Assembly (NCBI GenBank): GCA_025355505.1
Contig: JANXZM010000083.1
Span: 1 to 64,000, forward strand
Reading direction: 5' to 3'
DNA: 64,000 nt
From: Acidobacteriaceae bacterium
GTDB taxonomy: Bacteria; Acidobacteriota; Terriglobia; Terriglobales; Acidobacteriaceae
Shown in pieces: positions 35,863 through 44,938 of the stretch. The notes below the pieces were generated by a model that was not told where the DNA came from, did not search any database, and worked only from the letters and a program-made list of their open reading frames with translations. The translations under genes and the position numbers were made by a program. Every line of letters begins with the position of its first letter. The stretch's first letter is position 1.

Positions 35863-36345
35863 TCAATGGGCAATTGCAATTTTTCCGTTGCGCACTAACT
35901 CCAGCAACTCAATCAACTGCTTCAGCTTTTCCTGGCTGACATGCCGCAACGCCTCGCGGCCGTATTTTTCGACCGGCGCGTCCATCTCACATAACAGCTT
36001 CAGACCGGCAGCGGTGATTTTTCCGTAGATGACACGGCGATCGTGCCTGGCGCGTGTGCGCTCGACGAAGCCGCGATTTTCCAGGCGATTGAGCAGACGC
36101 GTAATGTCAGGATCGCGGGTGGTCATGCGCTCGCCGATTTCGCGGCACGGCAAGCCCTCCGGCCCAGCGCCGCGCAGGATGCGAAGCGCGTTGTACTGCG
36201 TGCCGGTAAGTCCAAATTCCTTGAGGTGGGCCTCGACTATTGCTTGCAGGGCTCCGGCTGTACGCATCAAAGAAAGGTAGGCTTCCTGTTCCCGGCTGGC
36301 AAAAGGGACGGTTTGCTTGAGCTCGGCTTGCAGGCCACGAGACAT
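35863..36345 (-). CDS. MarR-family transcriptional regulator
   Basis: A 160-residue winged-helix regulator (ATG 36345; an in-frame ATG at 36375 is also possible). It contains AYLSLMRTAGALQ, LTGTQYNALRILRGAG, recognition helix MTTRDPDITRLLNRLENRG and wing ERTRARHDRRVIYGKIT. It probably represses nearby genes and itself, releasing DNA on binding a small molecule. It is divergent from a BON-domain gene, with two short inverted repeats between them that are candidate operators. Confidence 0.9.
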   Translation of the reverse strand: MSRGLQAELKQTVPFASREQEAYLSLMRTAGALQAIVEAHLKEFGLTGTQYNALRILRGAGPEGLPCREIGERMTTRDPDITRLLNRLENRGFVERTRARHDRRVIYGKITAAGLKLLCEMDAPVEKYGREALRHVSQEKLKQLIELLELVRNGKIAIAH

Positions 36346-36365
36346 GATTGGAAGGTTAGTCGTTA

Positions 36366-36381
36366 TGACAAACATCTGTCA
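36366..36381. promoter_or_regulatory. Candidate MarR operator near the marR start
   Basis: TGACA-N6-TGTCA, a perfect inverted repeat, overlaps the alternative ATG 36375 of the marR gene. Half-site spacing equals that of the repeat at 36471. Confidence 0.35.
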
Positions 36382-36470
36382 ATCAAGTGGCTGAAAAGCA
36401 CCACTTTCGCGTTGTAATATTTTGTAAAAGCTCCCGCGCGAACATCCCTCCAGTCCCGCCACGCATCTAT

Positions 36471-36486
36471 TTAACTAACCGGTTAA
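36471..36486. promoter_or_regulatory. Candidate MarR operator upstream of the BON gene
   Basis: TTAAC-N6-GTTAA, embedded in TTAACTAACCGGTTAA, 40 bases before the BON-domain gene start. Its 5-6-5 shape fits MarR-type sites. Confidence 0.45.
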
Positions 36487-36526
36487 TAGAGTGGGAGAAC
36501 CGGAATTTCAGTTAAGGATGGCAACC

Positions 36527-37279
36527 ATGAAGAAGCCCGTCAATAAGCAAGGAATTGCGGTGACAGTAGCGTTGCTCGTCCTGTTGAGTATGACTGCAAT
36601 GGCCGCCACCGGCCGGTACGATCAGCAGATTCAGCAGACGGTCAGCCAGAAGATTCGTGACGCTAAGCAACTGCAGAGCGTGCACTCGAGCGTTGACGAT
36701 GGCATCGTGACCCTGACCGTCACGGTCGGCCTTTATCGAAACAAGCTCGACGCCGCGAACAAAGTGAAGAAGCTCGCAAACGTCACCGGCGTTCGCAACG
36801 ATATCGCGGTCGCGGGAGAAACGGTGGCGGACAGCCAACTGCAGCAGAAACTGGCTAAGCAGCTGGCTTATGACCGCGTCGGATATTACGACAATGCGTT
36901 CAACTATCTTACGCTCGATGTAAAAGAGGGCGTGGTCACGCTCAACGGCGACACCGTGTCTGAGGTAGCGAAAGATTCGGCACTGGCAATCGTGGCGCGC
37001 ATGCCCGGCGTCAAGGATGTGGTCAACGAAGTGAAGGTGCTGCCGGTTTCGATTTTTGACGATTCGATCCGGGCGCGTACGGCTCGCGCGATTTATCGCG
37101 ACTCGGTGCTGGGCCGCTATGCGAGCGATCCGGCGCATCCGATCCGAATTGTGGTGGACAGCGGACACGTGACGCTCTACGGAACCGTCGAGAGCGCGAT
37201 GGACAAGACCATTGCCGGGATGCGAGCGGGTTCGGTACCGGGCGCGTTCAGCGTCGAGAACAAGCTGGTGGTGGACTAA
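36527..37279 (+). CDS. Exported BON-domain protein
   Basis: A 250-residue protein from ATG 36527 behind AAGGA; ATG 36518 is less well spaced. A signal peptide or anchor (QGIAVTVALLVLLSMTAMAA) is followed by three BON domains (about 33-95, 100-165, 175-245), each with an IRxAxxLxxV-type helix and a closing strand VRNDIAVAG, VVNEVKVLP and FSVENKLVVD. BON domains associate with membranes or phospholipids, often under osmotic stress. It is divergent from marR and may be its target. Confidence 0.8.
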   Translation: MKKPVNKQGIAVTVALLVLLSMTAMAATGRYDQQIQQTVSQKIRDAKQLQSVHSSVDDGIVTLTVTVGLYRNKLDAANKVKKLANVTGVRNDIAVAGETVADSQLQQKLAKQLAYDRVGYYDNAFNYLTLDVKEGVVTLNGDTVSEVAKDSALAIVARMPGVKDVVNEVKVLPVSIFDDSIRARTARAIYRDSVLGRYASDPAHPIRIVVDSGHVTLYGTVESAMDKTIAGMRAGSVPGAFSVENKLVVD

Positions 37280-37312
37280 CTGGTGAACGACTAAGCAGTT
37301 ACTTGTTTTTCT

Positions 37313-37342
37313 GGGGCGGGGCGCAAGCCGCGCCCTTTTTTT
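37313..37342 (+). terminator. Rho-independent terminator after the BON gene
   Basis: GGGCGGGGC (37314-37322), loop GCAA, GCCGCGCCC (one mismatch) followed by seven T residues. It ends the transcript of the gene at 36527. Confidence 0.75.
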
Positions 37343-37473
37343 GCTGCTGAGAAATCCCGATTCACGCAGGGTTTTGTTGGTCACGGGGAGAGCAATAGGA
37401 GGCGGGACAGGAGTCGAACGGATTACCCCGGGCAAGTCGGGAGTAACTGGCGGCGCGGCCTTTGGCCTAGCTC

Positions 37474-37500
37474 TTGGCTTTTGGCGTTTGGCGTTTGGCG
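37474..37500. repeat. Short TTTGGCG tandem repeat
   Basis: TTGGC(T/G)TT units repeat about four times (TTGGCTTTTGGCGTTTGGCG). A minor tandem array in the gap before osmC, with no function assigned. Confidence 0.45.
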
Positions 37501-37591
37501 CTTCTGACTGAAGTGGGCGTGGCGTGCCAAAAATCTCCATCCCTTTTACAATGACTGGAGACTTGATTCATCTTGAGTTGAGGAGATTGGA

Positions 37592-38014
37592 ATGCAACGC
37601 AAAGCCAGTGCAGAGTGGAAGGGTAATCTTAAAGAGGGGAAAGGGACGGTTTCGTCCACCAGCGGCGTTCTCACGAATACGCCTTATTCGTTTACGACGC
37701 GGTTTGAAAACACTGCGGGGACGAATCCGGAAGAGCTGATTGCGGCGGCACATGCGGCGTGCTTTTCGATGGCGCTGTCGGGGCAACTAGGAGGCGCGAA
37801 CCTGACGCCGGAGAGCATCCGTACGACAGCTACGCTCACTATGGAAAAACTTGATGCGGGCTGGACCATCACGGCCGTGCACCTGGATGTGGTCGCGAAG
37901 GTGCCGGGCGCAAGCACGGAGGCTTTCAACGCGGCAGCGCAAAATGCAAAAGCGGGCTGCCCGGTATCGAAGGTGCTGAACGCGACCATCACGCTGGATG
38001 CGAAGCTGGGCTAG
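37592..38014 (+). CDS. osmC: OsmC-family peroxiredoxin
   Basis: Thiol peroxidase that reduces organic hydroperoxides. The 140-residue product has both redox cysteines in their family contexts: AAHAACFSMAL and KAGCPVSKVLNA, with the typical N-terminal A.W.G....G.G.v and ENTAGTNPEELIAAAHAAC. Length normal. Starts at ATG 37592 behind GAGGAG. Probably a stress gene with its own promoter. Confidence 0.92.
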   Translation: MQRKASAEWKGNLKEGKGTVSSTSGVLTNTPYSFTTRFENTAGTNPEELIAAAHAACFSMALSGQLGGANLTPESIRTTATLTMEKLDAGWTITAVHLDVVAKVPGASTEAFNAAAQNAKAGCPVSKVLNATITLDAKLG

Positions 38015-38232
38015 CCGCCCATCGACAAAGCCAGGGCATAAGTCGCTTTGCAAAACGACGAAGTATTTCACGTGGAACGTTTTTCAAAATATTAAGCGGC
38101 TGATTCAAGGATGGGTAGTCTTGCAGGCTCGATGCGAAGCGGTGAGTCTTGGTATATACGACGGATGGCGTTCATGGGCGGTAGTTTTGCCACTTAAGCC
38201 ACGCGCTTGCTCCGGTGCGTGCTGCCCGGCGG

Positions 38233-38259
38233 CCCACGTCTCGAACCGCGAGACGTGGG
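38233..38259. repeat. Intergenic palindrome CCCACGTCTCG
   Basis: CCCACGTCTCG and CGAGACGTGGG form an 11-bp stem with a short loop. It is a known-looking widespread repeat. It lies between convergent osmC and the BON gene at 38283 and could act as a shared terminator, though there is no T run. Confidence 0.6.
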
Positions 38260-38282
38260 GCACCCTGGTTTATACGGAACCT

Positions 38283-38873
38283 TCACTTTTTCTTGTCTTC
38301 GTTTTTCTTGTCTTGTTCTTCCACTGCAAGGTTATTGGTTACTGAGAATGCGCCGGGAACGCCGTTGGCCTGGATGCCGGCGATTTGCTTGTCCATCTGG
38401 CGGGCCACGACACCTTCGAGCGTGATCCTTCCGTTGTTGACGATGATGTGAATGGGCGGAACGGCACGCATCTGGTACTGACTTAGGACGTCGTTGCTAA
38501 AGATGGCACGGTAGGCGGCACGGCGGATTCGATCGTCGTTGGGGGAGGTGGGGAGGACCTCGATGTTGTTGACGACCTTCTCGACACCCTCAATGCGCTT
38601 GATGGAATTTTCCGCGTCGGACTTAAGAATGGGGCGCGAGACCTGGCCAAGCAGTGTAACGGTACCATCCGGGTCGACCTTGTAGGCAAGGTTGTCGAAC
38701 ACGCCGTAGAAAGGAAGCATCACGAGTTCATGACGGACTTCCTTGTAGATGCGATCGACGCTCTTCTGATTGAGCGCGCCAGTTGGTTGGTTGTTCTGGG
38801 TGGCAAAACTGGCTAGAGCTGCCATCGAGAAAATCAAGGGGAGAGCGAAAACTGCCAGCAGTGACTTCTTCAT
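38283..38873 (-). CDS. Exported BON-domain protein (paralogue)
   Basis: A 196-residue protein from ATG 38873 behind GAGG. Signal peptide MKKSLLAVFALPLIFSMAAL, then two BON domains (about 45-110 and 115-185; DGTVTLLGQVSRPIL, GRITLEGVVARQMDKQIAG) and a Lys-rich tail. It shares the PGAFSV-N-L-V ending with the protein at 36527, so the two are paralogues. Likely periplasmic. Confidence 0.8.
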   Translation of the reverse strand: MKKSLLAVFALPLIFSMAALASFATQNNQPTGALNQKSVDRIYKEVRHELVMLPFYGVFDNLAYKVDPDGTVTLLGQVSRPILKSDAENSIKRIEGVEKVVNNIEVLPTSPNDDRIRRAAYRAIFSNDVLSQYQMRAVPPIHIIVNNGRITLEGVVARQMDKQIAGIQANGVPGAFSVTNNLAVEEQDKKNEDKKK

Positions 38874-38984
38874 TGGTTGGACCTCACGCAAAAATTCTTA
38901 TGACTTGGTAAGAGGCCTGAACTACTGCACATCTTTGAGACGCTGGAAAGAGCCGGGAGGTTGCTTTTCTTTTGCGCCGGGAAC

Positions 38985-39002
38985 GGACGCCCGTCCCTCC
39001 AC
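38985..39002. repeat. Partial GGACGCCCGTCC hairpin with GTGGAG tag
   Basis: GGACGCCCGTCCCTCCAC, the same family as the fuller copy at 40340-40367, here truncated on one side. It lies just after the end of the metallophosphoesterase gene. Confidence 0.5.
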
Positions 39003-39005
39003 GCC

Positions 39006-40070
39006 TTAATTGGAACGATTGGCAATAAAACACTGGTGAACGAAGTCCTGTGAGAAGCGGGTGACGACTTCGGGCGGAACGTCTTTTTCTTGCAATTCGT
39101 GAAAGCGGAAATCGATGGTGCGATTGGGGTTGACGATGGCGAGCAGGTATCCGTAGACATTAGTTTTTGCGGCTTTGGCATCGGCGGCTTTGGGCGGAAG
39201 TGGGTAGCGGACGGCGCCGGCGGTACCGACGATCCATCCGGGAAGAACGCCGCCGTTGCCGCGCCAGTAATCGGTGTTGAAGATGCCGTCCATGAAAAAG
39301 TGGGAGTGGCTGGCGAGGACGTAGATATTCTTGTTTGCCGCTTGCTGAAGCTTAAGGAGATCGGTATAGGCGCGGCGTCCGCTGGCTTCGGCTTGGGGTG
39401 AGTCGCTCATGCTGTGACCGCGGGCAATGCTGTCGGGAAGGGATTCGTGCATGGCGACGACAAGGGTGGCGATGGAAGAATCTTTGGCGTCGGCGTCGAG
39501 CACGCGCTCCAGCCAGGCTAGTTGACCGCTGTCGAACTGATCTGGAGAGGCGTTGTCGAGAGTAATGAAGTCGATGCCTCCGCGCTGCCAATGATAGTAA
39601 GTGCGGAGGCGGTGGTCTTTGGGGTTGTCACGGAGGCGCTGCTGCATTATATCCGGCGTGTCGAGCCAGTCGGCAAATTGGATGAGATAGTCAACGCGAG
39701 TTTTGGGCGGGATAAGTTCGTGATTACCGATGGCGAGATAGACGGGAGTGTCGGCGAAGGGCGCGAGTTGGTTTTGGATGAAGTCGTCCCAGGCATTCGC
39801 TTCGTAGTCAATGATGAGCGGGGGCGCGGCGGAGAGCTGTTTGTAATCCTGATCGAAGTCGTAGATGGCGCGAAAGTCGCCGAGGTGCCAGTAGAAGGCA
39901 GCATGATCGTGGTGCGCGGCGGCAGCGATGGCGGGCATGACCAGGTTTCCGCAGTTGCGGGAATCGCCGGAGACGGCGAAGGTCCAGGGCTGCTGGGCAG
40001 GGGCGGGCAGAGCTGCGAAGAATGAGGCTACGCAGAAAAGGAATACCGCGAAACGGGATGGGCGGAGCAT
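39006..40070 (-). CDS. Exported calcineurin-like metallophosphoesterase
   Basis: A 354-residue phosphoesterase. Signal peptide MLRPSRFAVFLFCVASFFAALPAPA; the open frame extends further upstream through intergenic repeat, so ATG 40070 is preferred although no clear ribosome-binding site precedes it. Motifs: FAVSGDSR (metal), WHLGDFRAIYD, AIGNHEL (GNHE/D), VVAMHESL and ASHSHFF, the usual two-metal site. Substrate not predictable. Periplasmic. Confidence 0.85.
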   Translation of the reverse strand: MLRPSRFAVFLFCVASFFAALPAPAQQPWTFAVSGDSRNCGNLVMPAIAAAAHHDHAAFYWHLGDFRAIYDFDQDYKQLSAAPPLIIDYEANAWDDFIQNQLAPFADTPVYLAIGNHELIPPKTRVDYLIQFADWLDTPDIMQQRLRDNPKDHRLRTYYHWQRGGIDFITLDNASPDQFDSGQLAWLERVLDADAKDSSIATLVVAMHESLPDSIARGHSMSDSPQAEASGRRAYTDLLKLQQAANKNIYVLASHSHFFMDGIFNTDYWRGNGGVLPGWIVGTAGAVRYPLPPKAADAKAAKTNVYGYLLAIVNPNRTIDFRFHELQEKDVPPEVVTRFSQDFVHQCFIANRSN

Positions 40071-40176
40071 GGGGGAATGATACCGCTTGCGGGCGGCTGG
40101 CGGAGGAAATCGTGGAGCGCAGAGTAGGCGCATCGAGGCTGGGGGAAAACGCAATCTGCCGAGAAAAACGACCACC

Positions 40177-40250
40177 GGGCTAAAGCCCACGCTGAGTTCG
40201 CGGCTTACGCGGCGCTGAAGGACCGCTCTTCCACGGTGCTCCACACATTC
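40177..40250. repeat. Dispersed repeat shared with 63413
   Basis: GGGCTAAAGCC... GCGGCGCTGAAGGACCGCTC TTCCACGG: the stretch GAAGGACCGCTCTTCCACGG recurs exactly near 63451-63471. It is part of the wider ctaaagcc family seen at 44749 and 48535. Confidence 0.6.
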
Positions 40251-40339
40251 GCGGGTTTTGCCGTTGTGGGTTTTCTACAGCTTGTCAGCGAATCTAGAGT
40301 TGCGGCGATGATTGGCATCTGCCGAGCTGCGCTCGGCTT

Positions 40340-40367
40340 GGACGGGCGAGGACGCCCGTCCCTCCAC
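40340..40367. repeat. GTGGAG-tagged hairpin, GGACGGGCG family
   Basis: GGACGGGCG-AGGA-CGCCCGTCC followed by CTCCAC. Same family as 27914 and 38985. Lies just after the RND transporter stop. Confidence 0.6.
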
Positions 40368-40371
40368 TTGC

Positions 40372-43300
40372 TTAGGCTGTTTTGGGTTTACGCCTGCGCT
40401 CTCTAAAGCCTTCGATTAGGAGATAGAGCACTGGGATAAAGAACAGGTTCAGGATAGTGCTCATGATCATGCCACCGAAAACGGTGGTGCCTACGGAGTG
40501 GCGTCCGTTTTCTCCGGCACCGGTGGCGGTGACCAAGGGGACGACTCCCAAGATAAAGGCTAGCGAGGTCATCAGGATGGGACGGAGGCGGATGCGGGCG
40601 GATTCGACGGCGGATTCGAGGATGGTCATGCCGCGTTTGCGCAACTGCTCGGCGAATTCGACGATGAGGATGGCGTTCTTGGACGCGAGGCCTACGAGCA
40701 TGACGAGTCCCACCTGGCAGTAGACGTCGTTCTGCTGGCCGCGGATCCATTGGGCGGAGAGCGCACCTAGCAACGCCATGGGCACGGCAAGCAAAATAAT
40801 GAAGGGGAGCACGAAGCTTTCATACTGCGCCGAGAGGGTTAGATAGACGACCAGCGTTCCCAGGCCGAAGAGGATGAGCGTGGTGGAACCTGACGCCAAT
40901 TCTTCGAGCGAAATTCCCGACCACTCGTAGGTGTAGCCCTGGGGCAAGACTTTCGCGGAGAGTTGTTGCATGGTTTGGATGGCCTGTCCCGAGCTGAAGC
41001 CGGGGGCGGCGGACCCGCTGATTTCCGCCGAGCGAAAAAGGTTGTAGTGACTGATGACCTGGGGCGCGGCGGTCTGGGTGATGCCGACTAAGTTATCGAG
41101 CGGGACCATGGCGCCGGAATCGGAGCGAACGTAATACTGGCCGATATTCTGCGGATGCGAGCGGAACTGTTTGTCGGCCTGCACGTAAACACGATAAGAA
41201 CGGTTATTGAAATCGAAATCGTTGATGTAGGCCGAACCCATGAAGACGCTGAGGGTGTCGGTAATCTGGCTAAGAGGGATGTGGAGGCTCTTAGCTTTTT
41301 CGCGATCGATGGTAACGACATACTGGGGATCGTTCGCGGTGTAGGTGGTGAAGAGTGGGGCTAGGTCTTTGCGACCGAAGCCTGCGCGAGTGAGATCGTG
41401 GGTGACTTTGTCGAGATCTTGAAGGGTGTGATTGCCCTGATCCTGGACTTCGAATTGGAATCCGCCGAACCGGCCGAGACCTTGGACGGCGGGGGGTTCG
41501 AAGGGGATGACCATGGCGCCGGAAATTCCGAAGAATGGGCCGCGCAGGCGATTGAGGATGGCGGCGGCAGTGTGGTCGGAGCCCTTGCGCTGCGCGTAGG
41601 GCCGGAGGCTTAGAAAGACCAGGCCGGCATTGGGGGCGCTGCCTCCGAAACTGAAGCCGGCGACGGAGAAGGTGCCCTCGATTTCAGGAAAATTCTTGGT
41701 GATGGTGGTGATCTGGGTGCCGATGTTTCGGGTGTATTCGAGCGAAGCTCCGGTGGGAGCCTGGATGGCGACGATAAGGTATCCCTGATCTTCGTTGGGA
41801 ACAAAGCCTTGGGGCACTTGCCGGAAGACGAAGTAAGCGAGAGCGAGGCCGGAGACAAAGAGGATTAGAGCGACGGCTTCGAAACGGAGGAAGGCGCGGA
41901 GGGCACGAACGTAGCGGTTGGTAACGGCGGCCAGGACGCGGTCGACTCGCTTGAAGAACCAATTTTTTTCGCCATGCACGCGACCGAGGAGGAGGGCGGA
42001 GAGGGAAGGCGTAAGAGTAAGGGCGTTGAAGGCAGAGATGGCGATGGAAAAGGCGATGGTCAGCGCGAACTGGCGGAAGAGAATGCCGGTGGTGCCGGGG
42101 AAAAAGGCGACGGGGACGAAGACGGCAACCAGCACGAGTGAAGTGGCGATGACGGCGCCGGTGACTTCTTTCATGGCGTCGGACGAGGCTTTGACGGGAT
42201 CGGACTCGCCTTCCTGGAGATGGCGCTCGATGTTTTCGATGACGACGATGGCGTCGTCAACCACGAGGCCGGTGGCTAGCGTGATTCCGAACAAAGTAAG
42301 GGTGTTGATGGAGAAGCCGAGCAGCTTGACGAAAGCGAAAGTGCCGATGAGCGAGACTGGGATGGTGACTGCGGGAATGATGGTGGAGCGCCAGTCTTCG
42401 AGAAAAACGAAGATGACAAGGATGACGAGGAGGATGGCTTCGCCGAGGGTGAAGACAACGTCGCGGATCGATTCGCTGACCGCGTCGGTGGTATCGAAGG
42501 CGAGTTCATACTTCATGCCGGGCGGAAAGCGCTTGGAAAGACGTTCGAGTTCGGCGATGCAGCGGCGGTCTACGTCGAGGGCGTTGGCGGTGGAGAGCTG
42601 AGTGATGCCGAGACCGACCGCATCGTGACCGTTGTAATCCAGGTTGGAACTGTAGTTTTCTGCGCCGAGCTCGGCGCGACCGACGTCGCGGAGGCGGACG
42701 AGAGTGCCATCGGCACTGCTCTTGAGGATGATGTTATCGAACTGAGTGGATTCAGAAAGACGGCCGACGGCGCGGACGCTGATCTGGAATTGCTGGCCGG
42801 GGAGCGCGGGCTGGGAACCGACTTGTCCGGCGGCGACTTCAACGTTCTGCTCCTCAAGAGCTCTGACCACATCGTCGGCGGTAAGAGCGCGGCTGGCCAT
42901 GCGAACGGGGTCGAGCCACAGGCGCATGGAGTATTTACGTTCGCCGAAAATGATGACGTTGGCCACGCCGGGAACACGCTTCAGGCTGTCGCGGACGTAG
43001 ACATCGAGGTAGTTGCTCATGAAAAGCGTGGAGTAGCGGCCATCGGGCGAGTAGACGCCGGCGCCGAAGACAAAGTTCTCCGAGCTCTTGGCGACGGTAA
43101 CTCCGACTTGCTTGACGGCGTTGGGGAGACGGCCTAGAGCAGTGTTGACGCGGTTCTGGATGTCAACGGAGGCGAGGTCGGGATCGCGGCTGAGGTCGAA
43201 AGTAGCGGTGATGGAGCTGACGCCGTCGTTGGTGCTGGAGGAGGTAATGTACTTCATTCCTTCAGCGCCGTTGATCTGCTGCTCGAGGGGCGTGGTGACG

Positions 43301-43479
43301 GCGGACTCGACAGTCTGGGCGCTGGCTCCGGTATAGAAGGCGGTGACACCGACCTGGGGAGGCGCGAGGTTGGGGAATTGAGCGATGGGCAGCGTAGGAA
43401 TGCAGACGGCGCCGGCAAGAATAATGAGCAGGGCGCAGACGGTGGAAAATACGGGGCGATGAATAAAAAAATCGACCAT
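40372..43479 (-). CDS. RND efflux transporter (HAE1 family, inner-membrane pump)
   Basis: A proton-driven multidrug efflux pump of 1035 residues, normal for AcrB/MexB. N-terminal MVDFFIHRPVFSTVCALLIILAGAVCI, an internal TM bundle with the proton-relay aspartates in GLVVDDAIVVIENI (about 405-407), and a duplicated architecture of two large periplasmic loops and 12 TM segments. Conserved AKSSENFVFG and LGRLPNAVKQVGV regions fit the HAE1 group. Its gene follows the adaptor gene at 43573 in the same operon; no outer-membrane factor gene is present nearby. Confidence 0.95.
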   Translation of the reverse strand: MVDFFIHRPVFSTVCALLIILAGAVCIPTLPIAQFPNLAPPQVGVTAFYTGASAQTVESAVTTPLEQQINGAEGMKYITSSSTNDGVSSITATFDLSRDPDLASVDIQNRVNTALGRLPNAVKQVGVTVAKSSENFVFGAGVYSPDGRYSTLFMSNYLDVYVRDSLKRVPGVANVIIFGERKYSMRLWLDPVRMASRALTADDVVRALEEQNVEVAAGQVGSQPALPGQQFQISVRAVGRLSESTQFDNIILKSSADGTLVRLRDVGRAELGAENYSSNLDYNGHDAVGLGITQLSTANALDVDRRCIAELERLSKRFPPGMKYELAFDTTDAVSESIRDVVFTLGEAILLVILVIFVFLEDWRSTIIPAVTIPVSLIGTFAFVKLLGFSINTLTLFGITLATGLVVDDAIVVIENIERHLQEGESDPVKASSDAMKEVTGAVIATSLVLVAVFVPVAFFPGTTGILFRQFALTIAFSIAISAFNALTLTPSLSALLLGRVHGEKNWFFKRVDRVLAAVTNRYVRALRAFLRFEAVALILFVSGLALAYFVFRQVPQGFVPNEDQGYLIVAIQAPTGASLEYTRNIGTQITTITKNFPEIEGTFSVAGFSFGGSAPNAGLVFLSLRPYAQRKGSDHTAAAILNRLRGPFFGISGAMVIPFEPPAVQGLGRFGGFQFEVQDQGNHTLQDLDKVTHDLTRAGFGRKDLAPLFTTYTANDPQYVVTIDREKAKSLHIPLSQITDTLSVFMGSAYINDFDFNNRSYRVYVQADKQFRSHPQNIGQYYVRSDSGAMVPLDNLVGITQTAAPQVISHYNLFRSAEISGSAAPGFSSGQAIQTMQQLSAKVLPQGYTYEWSGISLEELASGSTTLILFGLGTLVVYLTLSAQYESFVLPFIILLAVPMALLGALSAQWIRGQQNDVYCQVGLVMLVGLASKNAILIVEFAEQLRKRGMTILESAVESARIRLRPILMTSLAFILGVVPLVTATGAGENGRHSVGTTVFGGMIMSTILNLFFIPVLYLLIEGFRERRRKPKTA

Positions 43480-43572
43480 ATAAGAAAGTTGCCAGTTCTC
43501 AGTTCGGAGTCATAAGCGCTTGTTGTTCGCTATTTGCTGGAGCTGGTTCTGAGAAATCTTTTTGGACTTTTG

Positions 43573-44685
43573 CTAGCTGCTGCTTTCCCGCGGGACTACG
43601 GGCACGCCATCAATTAGAAACTGGGTGCCGGAGACGACAACCTTGTCACCTGGTTTTACGCCGTCGAGAACGACATAGTTGTTGCCGACGATTTGGCCGA
43701 TCTGGAGCGGCTTTTGGTGGACAACGTATCCACCTTTGTGGTCAGGCTCAGCTACGAAAGCGAAATAGAGACCGCCGATTCGCGACACGGCAACGACTGG
43801 AACCACCGGCTTTTCCTGGCTGCTCCAGACCACACGGGCGCGGATGAACTGGGCGGTGCGCAGGCTGTCATTCGAGTTAGCGATGGTCGCTTTGACGAGC
43901 ACGGTTTGGGTCGCGGTATCCACCTGTGGCGAGATGAAGGTGATACGACTGGCGGCGAGCGAGCTTCCTGAAGCGTCGACGATCTGGACGGGAAGATTGA
44001 TCTTCAGCTGGGCAGACTTCTCGATGGGAACATAGATGTACGCTTCGAGGCTGCCGGGACGGTCGACGGTGGTGAGGGTGGAGGTGGTGACGACGCGGTC
44101 GCCGACGCGGACGGGAACATCACCGACCATGCCGGCACGCGGGGCAACCACTTTGTAGTAGTGCAACTGGACCTGCTGCTCGCTGACCTGAGCATCGAGG
44201 GAGTGCAGTTGGGCCTGGGCGGCGTCGAGGTTGGCGCGCGCCTGGTCGAGATCCTGCTTGCTGACTACGCCGGCATTGGCGAGGCCGTTGACGCGGTCGT
44301 AATTCTGCTGTGCCCATTTGACCTGGGCGACCTGAGCGGCGGTTGCGCTCACCTGGCTTTTGACCGCGGCCTGCTGCTTGGCGGGGTCGATTTGCATCAT
44401 GGGAGCGCCGGAGGTTACGCGTTCGCCAGAGTGCACGAAGATCTGGGTAATGATGCCTTCGACCTGCGGCATGACGACGGCGGAGTCGCGGGATTTCAAG
44501 GTGGCGACGTAGTCGGTAGAGTCGTCGACTTTTTGGGCCGTGGCGGTTTGGACATTGACCGGCATGGCTTGTGGGGCGGCCGCATTGGCTTCTTTGCTCT
44601 TGCCGCAGGCGGTGGTGAGGAGAAGTGCGGCCAGAAGGGCGGCGGGCAGAATCAGAGATGACGTATTCGTAAAGGGTCTAGACAT
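43573..44685 (-). CDS. RND periplasmic adaptor (membrane fusion) lipoprotein
   Basis: Connects the RND pump with an outer-membrane channel. The 370-residue lipoprotein has a signal peptide and lipobox (LLLTTACGKSKE), a lipoyl/hairpin region (VMPQVEGIITQIFVHSGERV; VVAPRAGMVGDVPVRVGDRV), a coiled-coil hairpin (about 105-165) and beta-barrel and membrane-proximal domains. It is directly upstream of the transporter gene (93 bp gap) and surely co-transcribed. Confidence 0.93.
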   Translation of the reverse strand: MSRPFTNTSSLILPAALLAALLLTTACGKSKEANAAAPQAMPVNVQTATAQKVDDSTDYVATLKSRDSAVVMPQVEGIITQIFVHSGERVTSGAPMMQIDPAKQQAAVKSQVSATAAQVAQVKWAQQNYDRVNGLANAGVVSKQDLDQARANLDAAQAQLHSLDAQVSEQQVQLHYYKVVAPRAGMVGDVPVRVGDRVVTTSTLTTVDRPGSLEAYIYVPIEKSAQLKINLPVQIVDASGSSLAASRITFISPQVDTATQTVLVKATIANSNDSLRTAQFIRARVVWSSQEKPVVPVVAVSRIGGLYFAFVAEPDHKGGYVVHQKPLQIGQIVGNNYVVLDGVKPGDKVVVSGTQFLIDGVPVVPRESSS

Positions 44686-44748
44686 ATGGTCACGCGTAGT
44701 GAAATGCCTCGGGCTATTGAAAAGCTAGTTTCCGAGGAGGTGTGCCGT

Positions 44749-44826
44749 CAGCGGCTAAAGCCGCAGTTTATCTTGCAATACTTACGGCGCGGGTGAAGCC
44801 GCGCCCCTTCAAAGCAAAATCAAAAC
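44749..44826. repeat. Dispersed repeat copy (ctaaagccg family)
   Basis: CAGCGGCTAAAGCCG, about 25 unique bases, then GGGTGAAGCCGCGCCCCTTC and an A-rich end. Very similar to 48535-48611. It separates the pump operon from ltaE. Confidence 0.7.
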
Positions 44827-44938
44827 CCAGCTTCGGCCACGGCAACTTCGGCCATACACAATATTAGATCAACCATATAGATTCCGGGTAAGGGCCGGAG
44901 GCTCCGAAGAATTTTTAGTTCTGCTAAATTGTTTTGTC

